Part shown: positions 24,588 to 32,160 of the stretch, piece after piece
Layout: the number at the start of each line of letters is the position of its first letter
How positions within the stretch are numbered: the stretch's first letter is position 1
Assembly (NCBI GenBank): GCA_040901765.1
Contig: JBBDYG010000089.1
Span: 29,857-93,856, forward strand
Reading direction: 5' to 3'
Length of the DNA: 64,000 nt
Source of the DNA: JBBDYG01 sp040901765
GTDB lineage: Bacteria > Planctomycetota > Planctomycetia > Pirellulales > Lacipirellulaceae
Program-made: the position numbers and the translations under genes
Notes under the pieces: model-generated
Seen by the model: only the letters and a program-made list of their open reading frames with translations
Database searches by the model: none
What the model was told of the DNA's origin: nothing

Positions 24588-25922
24588 ATGCACTCCCCAA
24601 TCACTCAGCTCGAACACGCGCAAGCCGGCTCGATTACTCCCGAAATGGAGTTTGTCGCCAAACGAGAGAAACTCGAGCCGAAGACAATCCGCGAAGAGGT
24701 TGCAGCCGGTCGGATGGTAATTCCCGCCAACACGGTCCACCTGGCCGACCGGCTGGAGCCAATGTGCATCGGAATTTCATCCACTTGCAAGGTGAATGCC
24801 AACATCGGCAATTCGGCCGTCACCAGCGATCTCGATGGCGAGCTTGAAAAGCTGCACACTGCCGTCCATTACGGGGCCGACACGGTGATGGACCTTTCGA
24901 CCGGCAAGAACATCGATGAAATCCGCGCGGCGATTATCGCCGCGTCGCCCGTGCCGATTGGGACCGTGCCGATCTATCAGATGCTCGAAGAACTGGGCGG
25001 CAACATCGAGGACATGCGGCCGCAACACTTTCTCGACATGGTCGAGCACCAGGCGAAGCAAGGTGTCGATTACATGACGGTCCACTGCGGCGTGATGCTC
25101 GAACACCTGCCGTATACAACTGGACGAGTGACCGGCATCGTCAGTCGCGGCGGGTCGCTCATCGCCAAGTGGATGATGACCCATCGCAAACCGAACCCAT
25201 TGTACGAAAGTTTCGACGACCTGTGCGACATCATGCGGCAATACGACGTGACTTGGAGCTTGGGCGATGGCCTGCGGCCGGGCTGCCTCGCCGACGCCAG
25301 CGACAAGGCGCAGTTCGCGGAGCTTGACGTGCTGGGAGAACTTACCCGTCGCGGCCAGCAGCGCGGCACGCAGGTGATGGTCGAAGGTCCCGGACACATT
25401 CCCATGGACCAAATCCGTATGAACGTCGAGAAGCAAATCGAGATTTGCGACGGTGCGCCCTTCTACGTCCTAGGCCCGCTGGTGACGGACATTGCCCCCG
25501 GGTACGACCACATCACGAGTGCGATCGGCGCGGCGCTCGCCGGTTGGGCCGGCGCGGCAATGCTGTGCTACGTCACCCCCAAAGAGCATCTCGGCCTGCC
25601 GGAGCGGGAGGACGTGAAGCAGGGCATGGTCGCCTACAAGATTGCCGCGCACGCTGCGGACGTGGCTCGCCAACGGCCCGGCGCGCGGGACCGCGACGAT
25701 GCGCTTTCCAAGGCCCGGTTCGAGTTCGATTGGAACGAGCAGTTCCGGCTGTCGCTCGACCCCGAAACCGCCCGCGCCTACCACGACGAAACCTTGCCGC
25801 AGGATACCTTTAAGAGCGCCCACTTCTGCAGCATGTGCGGGCCGAAGTATTGCTCGATGAAAATCACGCAGGACATTCGGGAGATGGCGGCGAAGGGGGA
25901 GTTGGTGGAGTTGGCGAAGTAG
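24588..25922 (+). CDS. thiC: Phosphomethylpyrimidine synthase ThiC
   Basis: ThiC is a radical SAM enzyme that converts aminoimidazole ribotide to hydroxymethylpyrimidine phosphate in thiamine synthesis. The 444-residue protein has the family blocks CIGISSTCKVNANIGNS, DTVMDLSTG, VMVEGPGHIPMDQI, and GPLVTDIAPGYDHITSAIG. The C-terminal cluster motif is CSMCGPKYCSM (Cys-x2-Cys-x4-Cys). Start ATG 24588 has AGGAAT just upstream. This is the shorter, non-enterobacterial form without a long N-terminal domain. No other thi gene is near. Confidence 0.96.
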   Translation: MHSPITQLEHAQAGSITPEMEFVAKREKLEPKTIREEVAAGRMVIPANTVHLADRLEPMCIGISSTCKVNANIGNSAVTSDLDGELEKLHTAVHYGADTVMDLSTGKNIDEIRAAIIAASPVPIGTVPIYQMLEELGGNIEDMRPQHFLDMVEHQAKQGVDYMTVHCGVMLEHLPYTTGRVTGIVSRGGSLIAKWMMTHRKPNPLYESFDDLCDIMRQYDVTWSLGDGLRPGCLADASDKAQFAELDVLGELTRRGQQRGTQVMVEGPGHIPMDQIRMNVEKQIEICDGAPFYVLGPLVTDIAPGYDHITSAIGAALAGWAGAAMLCYVTPKEHLGLPEREDVKQGMVAYKIAAHAADVARQRPGARDRDDALSKARFEFDWNEQFRLSLDPETARAYHDETLPQDTFKSAHFCSMCGPKYCSMKITQDIREMAAKGELVELAK

Positions 25923-25957
25923 GAGGGTGCAAACGAGACAGCAATCGGAAGTGCGAC

Positions 25958-26757
25958 ATGCCGTTAGATCAATTTGAAAAGCACGTGACTGATCCAGCGC
26001 CTGGATTTCGTTGCTACAACAGCCGAGATAAGTCCGCAGCGCCGGCATTTATCGCTCGCGTAAAGAACCATATCGGTGATCCAGCAACTCCTGATGCTAT
26101 AGCCATTATTTCCGCGACTTGTGGCCCTGCTGCATTGCAGCTCAGAAACTTTGCTGCACTACATGACGGTGTAATGTTATATCGGGATCGGAAATCCGAA
26201 GCGGCTGGCATTTCCTTTTTCCCGGTAGCGGAATGGAAGGCGAAGACAGATGAAATGCGCGAATCGATGGTCGCGATGGACTTCGACGAGCAAGAGATGC
26301 CAGACTGGATGCAAACGGGTGTAGTATTTGGCGAGATTCCCGAATCGGCAAATTATTTCGTGATCCAGCCAAGCGGAAGTGAGGCTGGCCACGTGTTTTA
26401 CTGCGATCACGATGATTTCACTGAGGTGATGTCAAACTTCAAATGCGACAACTTTGAGGCTGAGTCGCGGGCTGATTTTCGAAGCTGCTAGCAGTTCGGC
26501 TCTAGAATTTTCGGGGAATCGTGAACAAACGTCGAAAACCCCTTCAAATCCAGGGCGTTTGGCTTGTTGCATTTGAAGTTTGAACTCACCCTGATGAACC
26601 GATTACAACTTCTTTTGAAGAGTTTTTGGACTTGATCGTGATGAATCCACCTGGGTTTCTTATGGAACGTGGATGCTACACGCGGTATTCGGATGGCAAG
26701 ACCGACATTCAGTGGATTCCAAAGGAGTATATTCCAGATTGCGGTGCCATCAATTGA
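25958..26757 (+). pseudogene. SUKH (SMI1/KNR4)-type gene split by a 166-bp element
   Basis: The present frame from ATG 25958 ends at 26491 and makes 177 residues, the last 22 encoded by an inserted element. Removing the element (26425-26590) and one copy of the 4-base duplication restores an open frame: ...GHVFYCDHDDF, then EPITTSFEEFLDLI, RYSDGKTDIQWIPKE, ending at TGA 26755-26757. The restored protein of about 210 residues has the SUKH look (FGEIPESANYFVI, GHVFYCDHDDF, SFEEFLDLI). Many SUKH proteins are immunity proteins against contact toxins, others have unknown roles. It is now truncated. A second copy of the element sits just after the old stop. Confidence 0.8.
26425..26590 (+). mobile_element. 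MITE-like element, copy 1
   Basis: A 166-bp sequence that interrupts the SUKH-type gene. Its ends are imperfect inverted repeats of about 28 bases that begin GGTGA and share TCAAACTTCAAATGC. It is flanked by CTGA on both sides (26421-26424 and 26591-26594), the target duplication expected of transposition. It has no gene. Its perfect reverse complement is at 26759-26924. No transposase of matching ends is in the window, so it would need help in trans. Confidence 0.88.
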
Positions 26758-26758
26758 C

Positions 26759-26924
26759 GGTGAGTTCAAACTTCAAATGCAACAAGCCAAACGCCCTGGA
26801 TTTGAAGGGGTTTTCGACGTTTGTTCACGATTCCCCGAAAATTCTAGAGCCGAACTGCTAGCAGCTTCGAAAATCAGCCCGCGACTCAGCCTCAAAGTTG
26901 TCGCATTTGAAGTTTGACATCACC
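26759..26924 (-). mobile_element. MITE-like element, copy 2 (inverted)
   Basis: An exact reverse complement of 26425-26590 over all 166 bases; identity stops on the next base on both sides. It lies one base after the original stop codon of the SUKH-type gene. It is flanked by GAC on each side (26756-26758 and 26925-26927), a shorter possible target duplication than copy 1. The lack of any mismatch between the copies points to a recent second insertion or ongoing gene conversion. Confidence 0.88.
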
Positions 26925-26953
26925 GACTGTAAAACATCTGCTATCCTTCTCTT

Positions 26954-27505
26954 ATGAGAACCACCACTCTTGTTACCGCCGACGAGTTACTAGCCATGCC
27001 AACCGGCATGGGCAAGCGCTACGAGCTTTTGGCAGGAGAACTCCGCGAAATGTTACCTTCCGGATGGCGGCATGGCAAAGTCGCCAGCAGATTGAATGCA
27101 AGACTCGATACCTATGTCGAAGAACATGATCTGGGTGTAGTGTTTGGTGCGGAGACGGGATTCCGACTCGCGAGCGATCCCGATACGGTTCGCGCTCCCG
27201 ATGTTTCGTTTATATCCAAACAAAACATGCCGGAGCGAGAACCGAACGACGGATTCTGGCCGGGCGCGCCGGACCTTGCTGTCGAAGTCCTCTCGCCGAG
27301 TGATCGAACTGGCGAAGTGAATGAAAAGACCGACTTTTGGCTGAGTGCTGGCTGCAAAGCGGTGTGGGTGGTCGATCCCAAGCGCAAAACCGTAACGATT
27401 TATAGTTCGCAAGCGGATGTCCAAGTGAAGACGGCTGACGAAGTGTTGCAAGGCGACCCGGTCGTACCGGGGTTTTCGTGTGCAGTTGCTGAGTTGTTCC
27501 GATGA
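26954..27505 (+). CDS. Uma2-family putative endonuclease (DUF820)
   Basis: A 183-residue protein of the Uma2/DUF820 family, which has a PD-(D/E)XK nuclease fold and is found in large numbers in cyanobacteria and planctomycetes. Visible blocks are YELLAGELREMLPSGWRHG, VRAPDVSFIS, PDLAVEVLSPSDRTGEVNEKTDFWLSAG and WVVDPKRKTVTIY. The Asp of RAPD and the Glu of AVEVLSP fit the nuclease core. Biological role is not established. It begins 29 bases after element copy 2, so the element may supply or block its promoter. Confidence 0.9.
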   Translation: MRTTTLVTADELLAMPTGMGKRYELLAGELREMLPSGWRHGKVASRLNARLDTYVEEHDLGVVFGAETGFRLASDPDTVRAPDVSFISKQNMPEREPNDGFWPGAPDLAVEVLSPSDRTGEVNEKTDFWLSAGCKAVWVVDPKRKTVTIYSSQADVQVKTADEVLQGDPVVPGFSCAVAELFR

Positions 27506-27544
27506 GTCGCGGCGGACTGCCAATAAAATCAAAAGGGTGGTGCG

Positions 27545-27781
27545 ATGAGCGAATTTGTCATCTGCATCGACAACGAGAGCAATCCGGCAAGCCTGATCGT
27601 CGGGAAAGTGTACCGCCGGTTGCCGGATTCACAAGCGGAGTTGCACCAAATGCTCCGCATCGTGGACGAAGACATATCGGAGCCTGACGGGTATATTTAC
27701 CCTGCGCCCCTGTTTGTGCCCGTTGAGCTGCCGGAAGAAGCAAAGCAGGTACTGATATGGCGGCGGGGGGCTAAGCGGTAA
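27545..27781 (+). CDS. Small protein of unknown function
   Basis: A 78-residue acidic-to-neutral protein, MSEFVICIDNESNPASL at the N-terminus and LPEEAKQVLIWRRGAKR at the C-terminus. The central part KVYRRLPDSQAE resembles a small beta-rich fold, but I recognise no family. It starts 39 bases after the Uma2 gene on the same strand and its stop TAA directly abuts the next start ATG, which suggests co-transcription. Confidence 0.65.
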   Translation: MSEFVICIDNESNPASLIVGKVYRRLPDSQAELHQMLRIVDEDISEPDGYIYPAPLFVPVELPEEAKQVLIWRRGAKR

Positions 27782-28249
27782 ATGCAACAAGAGCAGAGGT
27801 CGGGCATGCGCGGCTCATTGCAAACGGATGCCGAACTGCTAGCGAATATTCAAGCTCGCTTGCCCGAACTGGATAAGCTTCTTGAAGAGATTAATTCGCA
27901 CTGGGTGTACGAAGATCTCGTTTACCGTTTTTACCACCAATCCTTCAAAGTCTACGGAATCCAGGCCGAGACCAAAAGAATCGTCGAGATGCTGCGCAGT
28001 GTGGCACCAAGTGAAGCGAGTGCCAATCCGATGTTTGAAGAGATCTATCAAGCCGGTGCGAGCGGCAAGCAATTTGAGGTCTCGCATAACAAGCATTGGA
28101 CGGAACATACCCGTGTATTCGTCGAAGCATTTTTTCATGCCAAGTACTTTCTAGAAATGGCTGTGAAGTACGGCAAGCAATTACAAGAAGCACCAACCAC
28201 TTTGCCATCCGGCTGGGCGGCGTTGCTCTATTTTTATAATATTCGGTAA
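27782..28249 (+). CDS. Protein of unknown function, 155 residues
   Basis: A soluble, mostly helical protein with aromatic-rich segments (HWVYEDLVYRFYHQSFKVY, EAFFHAKYFLEMAVKYGK). No catalytic motif is recognised. It directly follows the 78-residue gene (TAAATG junction); a second possible start is ATG 27806. Gene order with Uma2 and the small protein suggests an accessory cassette. Base composition is slightly lower in GC than in the core genes around it. Confidence 0.65.
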   Translation: MQQEQRSGMRGSLQTDAELLANIQARLPELDKLLEEINSHWVYEDLVYRFYHQSFKVYGIQAETKRIVEMLRSVAPSEASANPMFEEIYQAGASGKQFEVSHNKHWTEHTRVFVEAFFHAKYFLEMAVKYGKQLQEAPTTLPSGWAALLYFYNIR

Positions 28250-28324
28250 GGGAATGAGTCACGCGCGGGTTGAATTGGAATAAGCCGAGTAAATACGTTT
28301 AATAACGAAACTGGAGAAGTGGCT

Positions 28325-28690
28325 ATGTGTTCGCGACTATATTCTGTGGCTCTAGTGGCATTGTCCATCGCGCTCTCCGGATGCGCAGAGGCAACAAATG
28401 ACGTGACCGCAGTCGCTACGGAGTCCGCAACTCCCGCGGCTTTCAACGTCACCGGCGCCCCGATGATCGAGTTCAGCGTCCCTGACATGATGTGCGAGGA
28501 AGGCTGCGGAGCGGCAACACGGGAAATCTTGGCCGAACAAGCAGGCGTCAAAGAAGTGAAGATCGACTTTCCATCCAAGCTCGCTGTGGTGGCCGTCGAT
28601 CAAGAGAAATTCAACGTAGACAAGGCGTTGGCCGAGCTAATCGACCACGGTTTCGACAAGAGCACGCTCAAAGCGAGCGCCGCCCAGTAG
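28325..28690 (+). CDS. HMA-domain lipoprotein
   Basis: A 121-residue lipoprotein. The signal peptide ends in a lipobox LSGC, so Cys20 should be lipidated. The mature part is a heavy-metal-associated domain with the metal site MMCEEGCG (Cys57 and Cys61, three residues between the cysteines instead of two) and the pattern GVKEVKIDFPSKLAVV. It probably binds or hands on a metal such as copper in the periplasm. Start ATG 28325 follows GGAG at the right distance. No metal ATPase is adjacent. Confidence 0.85.
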   Translation: MCSRLYSVALVALSIALSGCAEATNDVTAVATESATPAAFNVTGAPMIEFSVPDMMCEEGCGAATREILAEQAGVKEVKIDFPSKLAVVAVDQEKFNVDKALAELIDHGFDKSTLKASAAQ

Positions 28691-28722
28691 CCGGCGGCCC
28701 ACGGCCGCCATGGCCAGGATGG

Positions 28723-30075
28723 TCACGCCAACTGTTGCTCTTTCGGCCGGTAAAACAACGCCACCGGCAGCATCAGCGCCGCGGTCACGCCGAAGACCAC
28801 GTTCCGCGGTTGGCCCGTGTAGTCGAGCGCGATCGTGCAGAGCTTGAATAGAATCGCGCCCACGATGATGCCGATCCAATTGCATTGATTCATCAACGCA
28901 ATCGTGCGGCCCTTCTCCCCAGCCGGTGGCAACGCTTGCAGCGACACCTGCACGGGCACGATGAACATGCCGGTGCTGACTCCCAACAGCACCAGCACCG
29001 GCGCACTCCCCCAGAACCCGAGCAGGTGTTGATGTTCGCCACCTCGGAGACTCATTAGCGCAAGGGCGGTCACAATTCCCACGGCACCGGCAGTCACCAC
29101 GCGTGGATTGATACTGCCGCGAGAGAGAAACCCGCCCAGCAAGCAACCTATCGGGATGCCGATCCCGAGCATCGCCGTGAGTGCGCTAGTCCATCCGTCG
29201 CTTAGTCCCAATTGCGTTTTGCCGAGCGCATTCACCGCGGGTTGCACGACACCGCCCAGCAGCCAAAAGAGGCTCGTAACGAGTAAAGCCAGCAACAGTT
29301 GTCGATTCCGTGCCACTAGGCGCACCATTTCGGGCGGCACAAATGCATCGCTCCAGCGGAATCGAGCGTTTGGATCGGCGACGGGAACCCGCCGAACCCA
29401 GAGCGCGGTGATCGTTCCCGCAACGGCAATCACCACGCACCACGCGGACCACTTCCAAATCGATTCCAAATGGGTGGTCATCACGCCGGCGATCGCCGTG
29501 CCGAAGACGATGGCTAGGAAGGTGAACATCAAAAAGATGCCGTTCGCTCGCGGTAGGTCGCGCTCGCGAATCATTTCGGGAAGAATCCCGTATTTCGCCG
29601 GACCGAAGAACGCGCTTTGCAGACCCATGAAGAAAAGCACCACCATCATTCCCCACAGGCCGACGACCTGATAGTAGTAAAACCCAATCATCCCGGCGAG
29701 CATCACGACAATTTCGGCGGCCTTCGACCAGACGACAATGCTGCGTTTGCTATAGCGTTCACTCAGCCAGCCCGCGTAACCGGAGAATAAAAGAAATGCT
29801 CCGGCGAAAACGATCATCGCCTCTGCCTGGCGATCGGGCTTCTCGCCGACCGCGAGCTGCATGGCGGTCGGAGTTGCCAGCAGCAGCACGAGTTGCTTGA
29901 ACAGGTTGTCGTTGAAAGCGCCCAAAAATTGCGTGACGGCCATGCCCCAGAAGCTAGAGTCTCGCTCGAGCGGCGGCAGCGCTTGATGATCCAGCGTCGC
30001 GCCGCCAGGGGTGCTTACCCTAGTTGATCCACTGGCAGAGCCAGTGGCACCCGGCGTTGTGGCATGCGAGATCAT
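28723..30075 (-). CDS. MFS transporter, LplT-like
   Basis: A 450-residue twelve-helix protein. The first helix motif TQFLGAFNDNLFKQL and the loop FFGPAKYGILPEMI are those of the lysophospholipid-transporter LplT branch, often fused to acyl-ACP synthetases. Here it stands alone. LplT moves lysophospholipids across the inner membrane for re-acylation; by family, that role is possible but not shown. The first 30 residues are encoded by a family E palindrome (30008-30053), so the true start may be further in; the first helix begins near residue 45. Confidence 0.85.
   Translation of the reverse strand: MISHATTPGATGSASGSTRVSTPGGATLDHQALPPLERDSSFWGMAVTQFLGAFNDNLFKQLVLLLATPTAMQLAVGEKPDRQAEAMIVFAGAFLLFSGYAGWLSERYSKRSIVVWSKAAEIVVMLAGMIGFYYYQVVGLWGMMVVLFFMGLQSAFFGPAKYGILPEMIRERDLPRANGIFLMFTFLAIVFGTAIAGVMTTHLESIWKWSAWCVVIAVAGTITALWVRRVPVADPNARFRWSDAFVPPEMVRLVARNRQLLLALLVTSLFWLLGGVVQPAVNALGKTQLGLSDGWTSALTAMLGIGIPIGCLLGGFLSRGSINPRVVTAGAVGIVTALALMSLRGGEHQHLLGFWGSAPVLVLLGVSTGMFIVPVQVSLQALPPAGEKGRTIALMNQCNWIGIIVGAILFKLCTIALDYTGQPRNVVFGVTAALMLPVALFYRPKEQQLA
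30008..30053. repeat. Palindrome family E copy 2, inside a coding start
   Basis: CCACTGGCAGAGCCAGTGG with GGGGTGCTTACCC and GTGGCACCC flanks, related to the palindrome before hisB (385-432). In the minus strand it is read as the Gly/Ser/Thr-rich N-terminus of the MFS protein, if translation starts at 30075. Confidence 0.7.
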
Positions 30076-30130
30076 GCCGCGGATTATGACCGACTCGAAG
30101 ATGAGTCCACAAGGTCGATTGACAAACGGC

Positions 30131-30508
30131 TTATTCGATCCCTACTGCCTTTGTCTTGATCTCGGCCAACACTTCCGGTAACGGATACCCAATAATCGGC
30201 GTTTCACTGCCGCGCAGCTCAACCAGCCGCCGCCACCCGCGGGTGACGAGCATTTCCTGATCGCGGACGAACTTCCGATCGAGGCCACGCTTGTCAAACG
30301 CTCCTTCCGCTGTAACCGGGGCGAACCGCTCGTCTACAATGTATTGCGCCAGTGCCGGATTGCATCGGATATGCCGCTCCTTGGTCGTGTGCAGCACCTC
30401 GGGATCGAGCAGGCCGATCACGTACCGCAGATAGAGATCGCTATCGGTCAGCTCGGCGACATCCTCGTCGCAAACATCGCAAAGGTAACCTTCGTCGCAC
30501 TTGGCCAT
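30131..30508 (-). CDS. Conserved-looking CxxC protein of unknown function
   Basis: A 125-residue protein starting MAKCDEGYLCDVCDEDVAELTDSDLYLRYVIGLLD. The cysteines at positions 4, 10 and 13 could bind zinc or an iron-sulfur cluster; a fourth cysteine is in HIRCNPALAQ. The rest is a mixed alpha/beta domain. I recognise no named family. It lies between the MFS gene and the broken PIN toxin on the same strand, without a clear operon link. Confidence 0.7.
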   Translation of the reverse strand: MAKCDEGYLCDVCDEDVAELTDSDLYLRYVIGLLDPEVLHTTKERHIRCNPALAQYIVDERFAPVTAEGAFDKRGLDRKFVRDQEMLVTRGWRRLVELRGSETPIIGYPLPEVLAEIKTKAVGIE

Positions 30509-30541
30509 AAGGGAATGTTCGGTTATCCGAAACTACGAAAC

Positions 30542-30954
30542 CTAGCGTGAAAGAAGGATTTCTAAACCGGCTTGTTCAAAATGGTGATCGGTCGAGAGCG
30601 CTTCCAATATCCTTCGGTCGTTCATGACAGTCATGCTGGCGCAGTCAGTCATTCCCAGTTCTTATCGGGCCGCTCTTCAAATAGCGGCCAAGCTCGATCT
30701 TCGAGATGCTTATCCGATTGAACGATTTCGATCCGGTTGGAAGTGCGAAGTGCAAGGCAAATCTGCAGAGCCATCGAGCGAAAGTCCACTCTCGACAAGC
30801 CATCGCCAATTTCAATTAGCACGAGTGACGTGGTAACGAGCGCGACAGGGGACGCGAGCAATTCGCGCCAGACACGTTCCGCTTCGGAGTGCCATTGATC
30901 GTCGGTGTTAACGACTGCAATTAGCCCTGCGGTATCGAGAAAAACCTGTTTCAC
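30542..30954 (-). pseudogene. PIN-domain toxin with a -1 frameshift
   Basis: From ATG 30954 the frame reads a normal PIN N-terminus (VFLDTAGLIAVVNTDDQW, SLVLIEIGDGLSR) as far as RPDKNWE and then stops at 30649-30651. Adding one G at 30652-30657 (TGGGAATG to TGGGGAATG) restores WGMTDCASMTVMNDRR, then HHFEQAGLEILLSR and a stop at 30542-30544. That tail matches the intact PIN toxin at 18163-18579 (WGLVDCASFIVMQDRG, DFQQAGFTCLLSV). The broken product lacks the distal acidic residues and is probably inactive, unless the deletion is a sequencing error in the G run. Confidence 0.82.
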
Positions 30955-31181
30955 GGCGAACGCCTGCCAAAGCGGTAATCGTCAAAATTCTCAGCGAGAT
31001 CAGGAATGCCGGTTGCAACCCGTACATTGGCCAACGGATCACCTGAACTGGCGCCGGTCGTTAAGCCATCCGGCTCCACGGTATCCACCGTTAGCCGCAC
31101 TCGTTCATTGTCAGCAAGCTGCGGCATGCCGAGTGGCCGAAAAACACCGTTTTCAAAAATCGCATTAATGACCTGAGACAT
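30951..31181 (-). CDS. DUF104/AF2212-like antitoxin
   Basis: A 76-residue protein beginning SQVINAIFENGVFRPLG, the hallmark N-terminus of DUF104/AF2212-like antitoxins. Its stop overlaps the start of the PIN gene by 4 bases. The tail GIPDLAENFDDYRFG resembles GIPDLAVNINHYLYG of the antitoxin at 18569-18820. With its toxin disrupted, this antitoxin may be a remnant, or may still neutralise toxins of related loci. Confidence 0.85.
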   Translation of the reverse strand: MSQVINAIFENGVFRPLGMPQLADNERVRLTVDTVEPDGLTTGASSGDPLANVRVATGIPDLAENFDDYRFGRRSP

Positions 31182-31214
31182 AAGGACTACCTCAGAGCTT
31201 CCCGCGGTCTGAAT

Positions 31215-32009
31215 TTACAACCCCAGCACGTCCTGCATATTATACAACCCCGCTGGCTGCTGAGATAACCAACTCGCGGCCACCAAGGCCCCATGGGCGT
31301 AACAATCGCGGCTGGTTGCCGCGACACGTAGTTCGAGCGTCTCGCCCAGCAGGCCGAAGATGATCGTGTGCTCGCCGGGGTTGTCGCCGGCCCGGACAGC
31401 GTGGTAGCCAATCTCGTCGTGAGGCCGCGACCCCGGCCGGCCCTCGCGGCCGTGAACGTGCTGCGACTGGCCCATGGCGTCGGCGATAATCCTTCCAAAC
31501 GCCAATGCCGTGCCGCTGGGCGCGTCTTCCTTGAAGCGGTGATGCCTTTCGACAATCTCCACGTCCGCGCCGGTCGGATGCTCGGCCAGCGCCCGGCCGG
31601 CAATCTCGCAGAGCTTCATTGCCAGGTTCACGGTGAGGCTCATGCTCGGCGCCCAACAAAGCGGAATCCTCTGCGCAGCATCACGAATTGTTTGCTGCTC
31701 GTCGTCATTAAAACCGGTGGTGGCGAGCACCAAGCGAGTGCTACGGTCCACGCACTTGGCAAGCAAAGTCATGGAAGCGGCCGGTACTGAAAAATCAATC
31801 ACCGCGTCGACCGGCCCCTGCCAGTCGGTCGCGATCGGCACGCCGATGTCGCCAATCCCCGCCAGCATCCCCGCGTCACGACCCTGTTCGGGATGCCCCG
31901 CCGACTCTAACGCGCCGACGACTTTCAGTTTGGGGTCGGCACTCGCCAGCGCGACCAGCCGCCGACCCATCCGCCCTGCAGCGCCGTGTATTACGATCCG
32001 CAATGCCAT
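31215..32009 (-). CDS. dapB: 4-hydroxy-tetrahydrodipicolinate reductase
   Basis: DapB reduces hydroxy-tetrahydrodipicolinate with NAD(P)H in lysine and diaminopimelate synthesis. The 264-residue protein has the nucleotide-binding GAAGRMGRRL (residues 9-18), the substrate-binding VEIVERHHRFKEDAPSGTAL (near 150) and SLTVNLAMKL. Start ATG 32009 fits the family. It is on the same strand as thrC, 151 bases downstream, so both may be part of an aspartate-family amino-acid unit. The gap to thrC shows no strong terminator. Confidence 0.96.
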   Translation of the reverse strand: MALRIVIHGAAGRMGRRLVALASADPKLKVVGALESAGHPEQGRDAGMLAGIGDIGVPIATDWQGPVDAVIDFSVPAASMTLLAKCVDRSTRLVLATTGFNDDEQQTIRDAAQRIPLCWAPSMSLTVNLAMKLCEIAGRALAEHPTGADVEIVERHHRFKEDAPSGTALAFGRIIADAMGQSQHVHGREGRPGSRPHDEIGYHAVRAGDNPGEHTIIFGLLGETLELRVAATSRDCYAHGALVAASWLSQQPAGLYNMQDVLGL

Positions 32010-32160
32010 CCATGAGCTCCTGTGAATTGTGGAAACAGGAGGAAGCAGAAACGCAGAGATATAATTCGCAACCTTACTTAACGACCTCTGCTTTCTCTGC
32101 TACCTCTTGTCAATCTACCCAAACCGCATACTAACGGTCTCGATCGGCTTGTTCGGTTTT

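Noticed and set aside
26425..26924. Integron attC or CRISPR unit
   Set aside because: There are only two copies, in opposite orientation, with target duplication and terminal repeats; no integrase, no spacer array.
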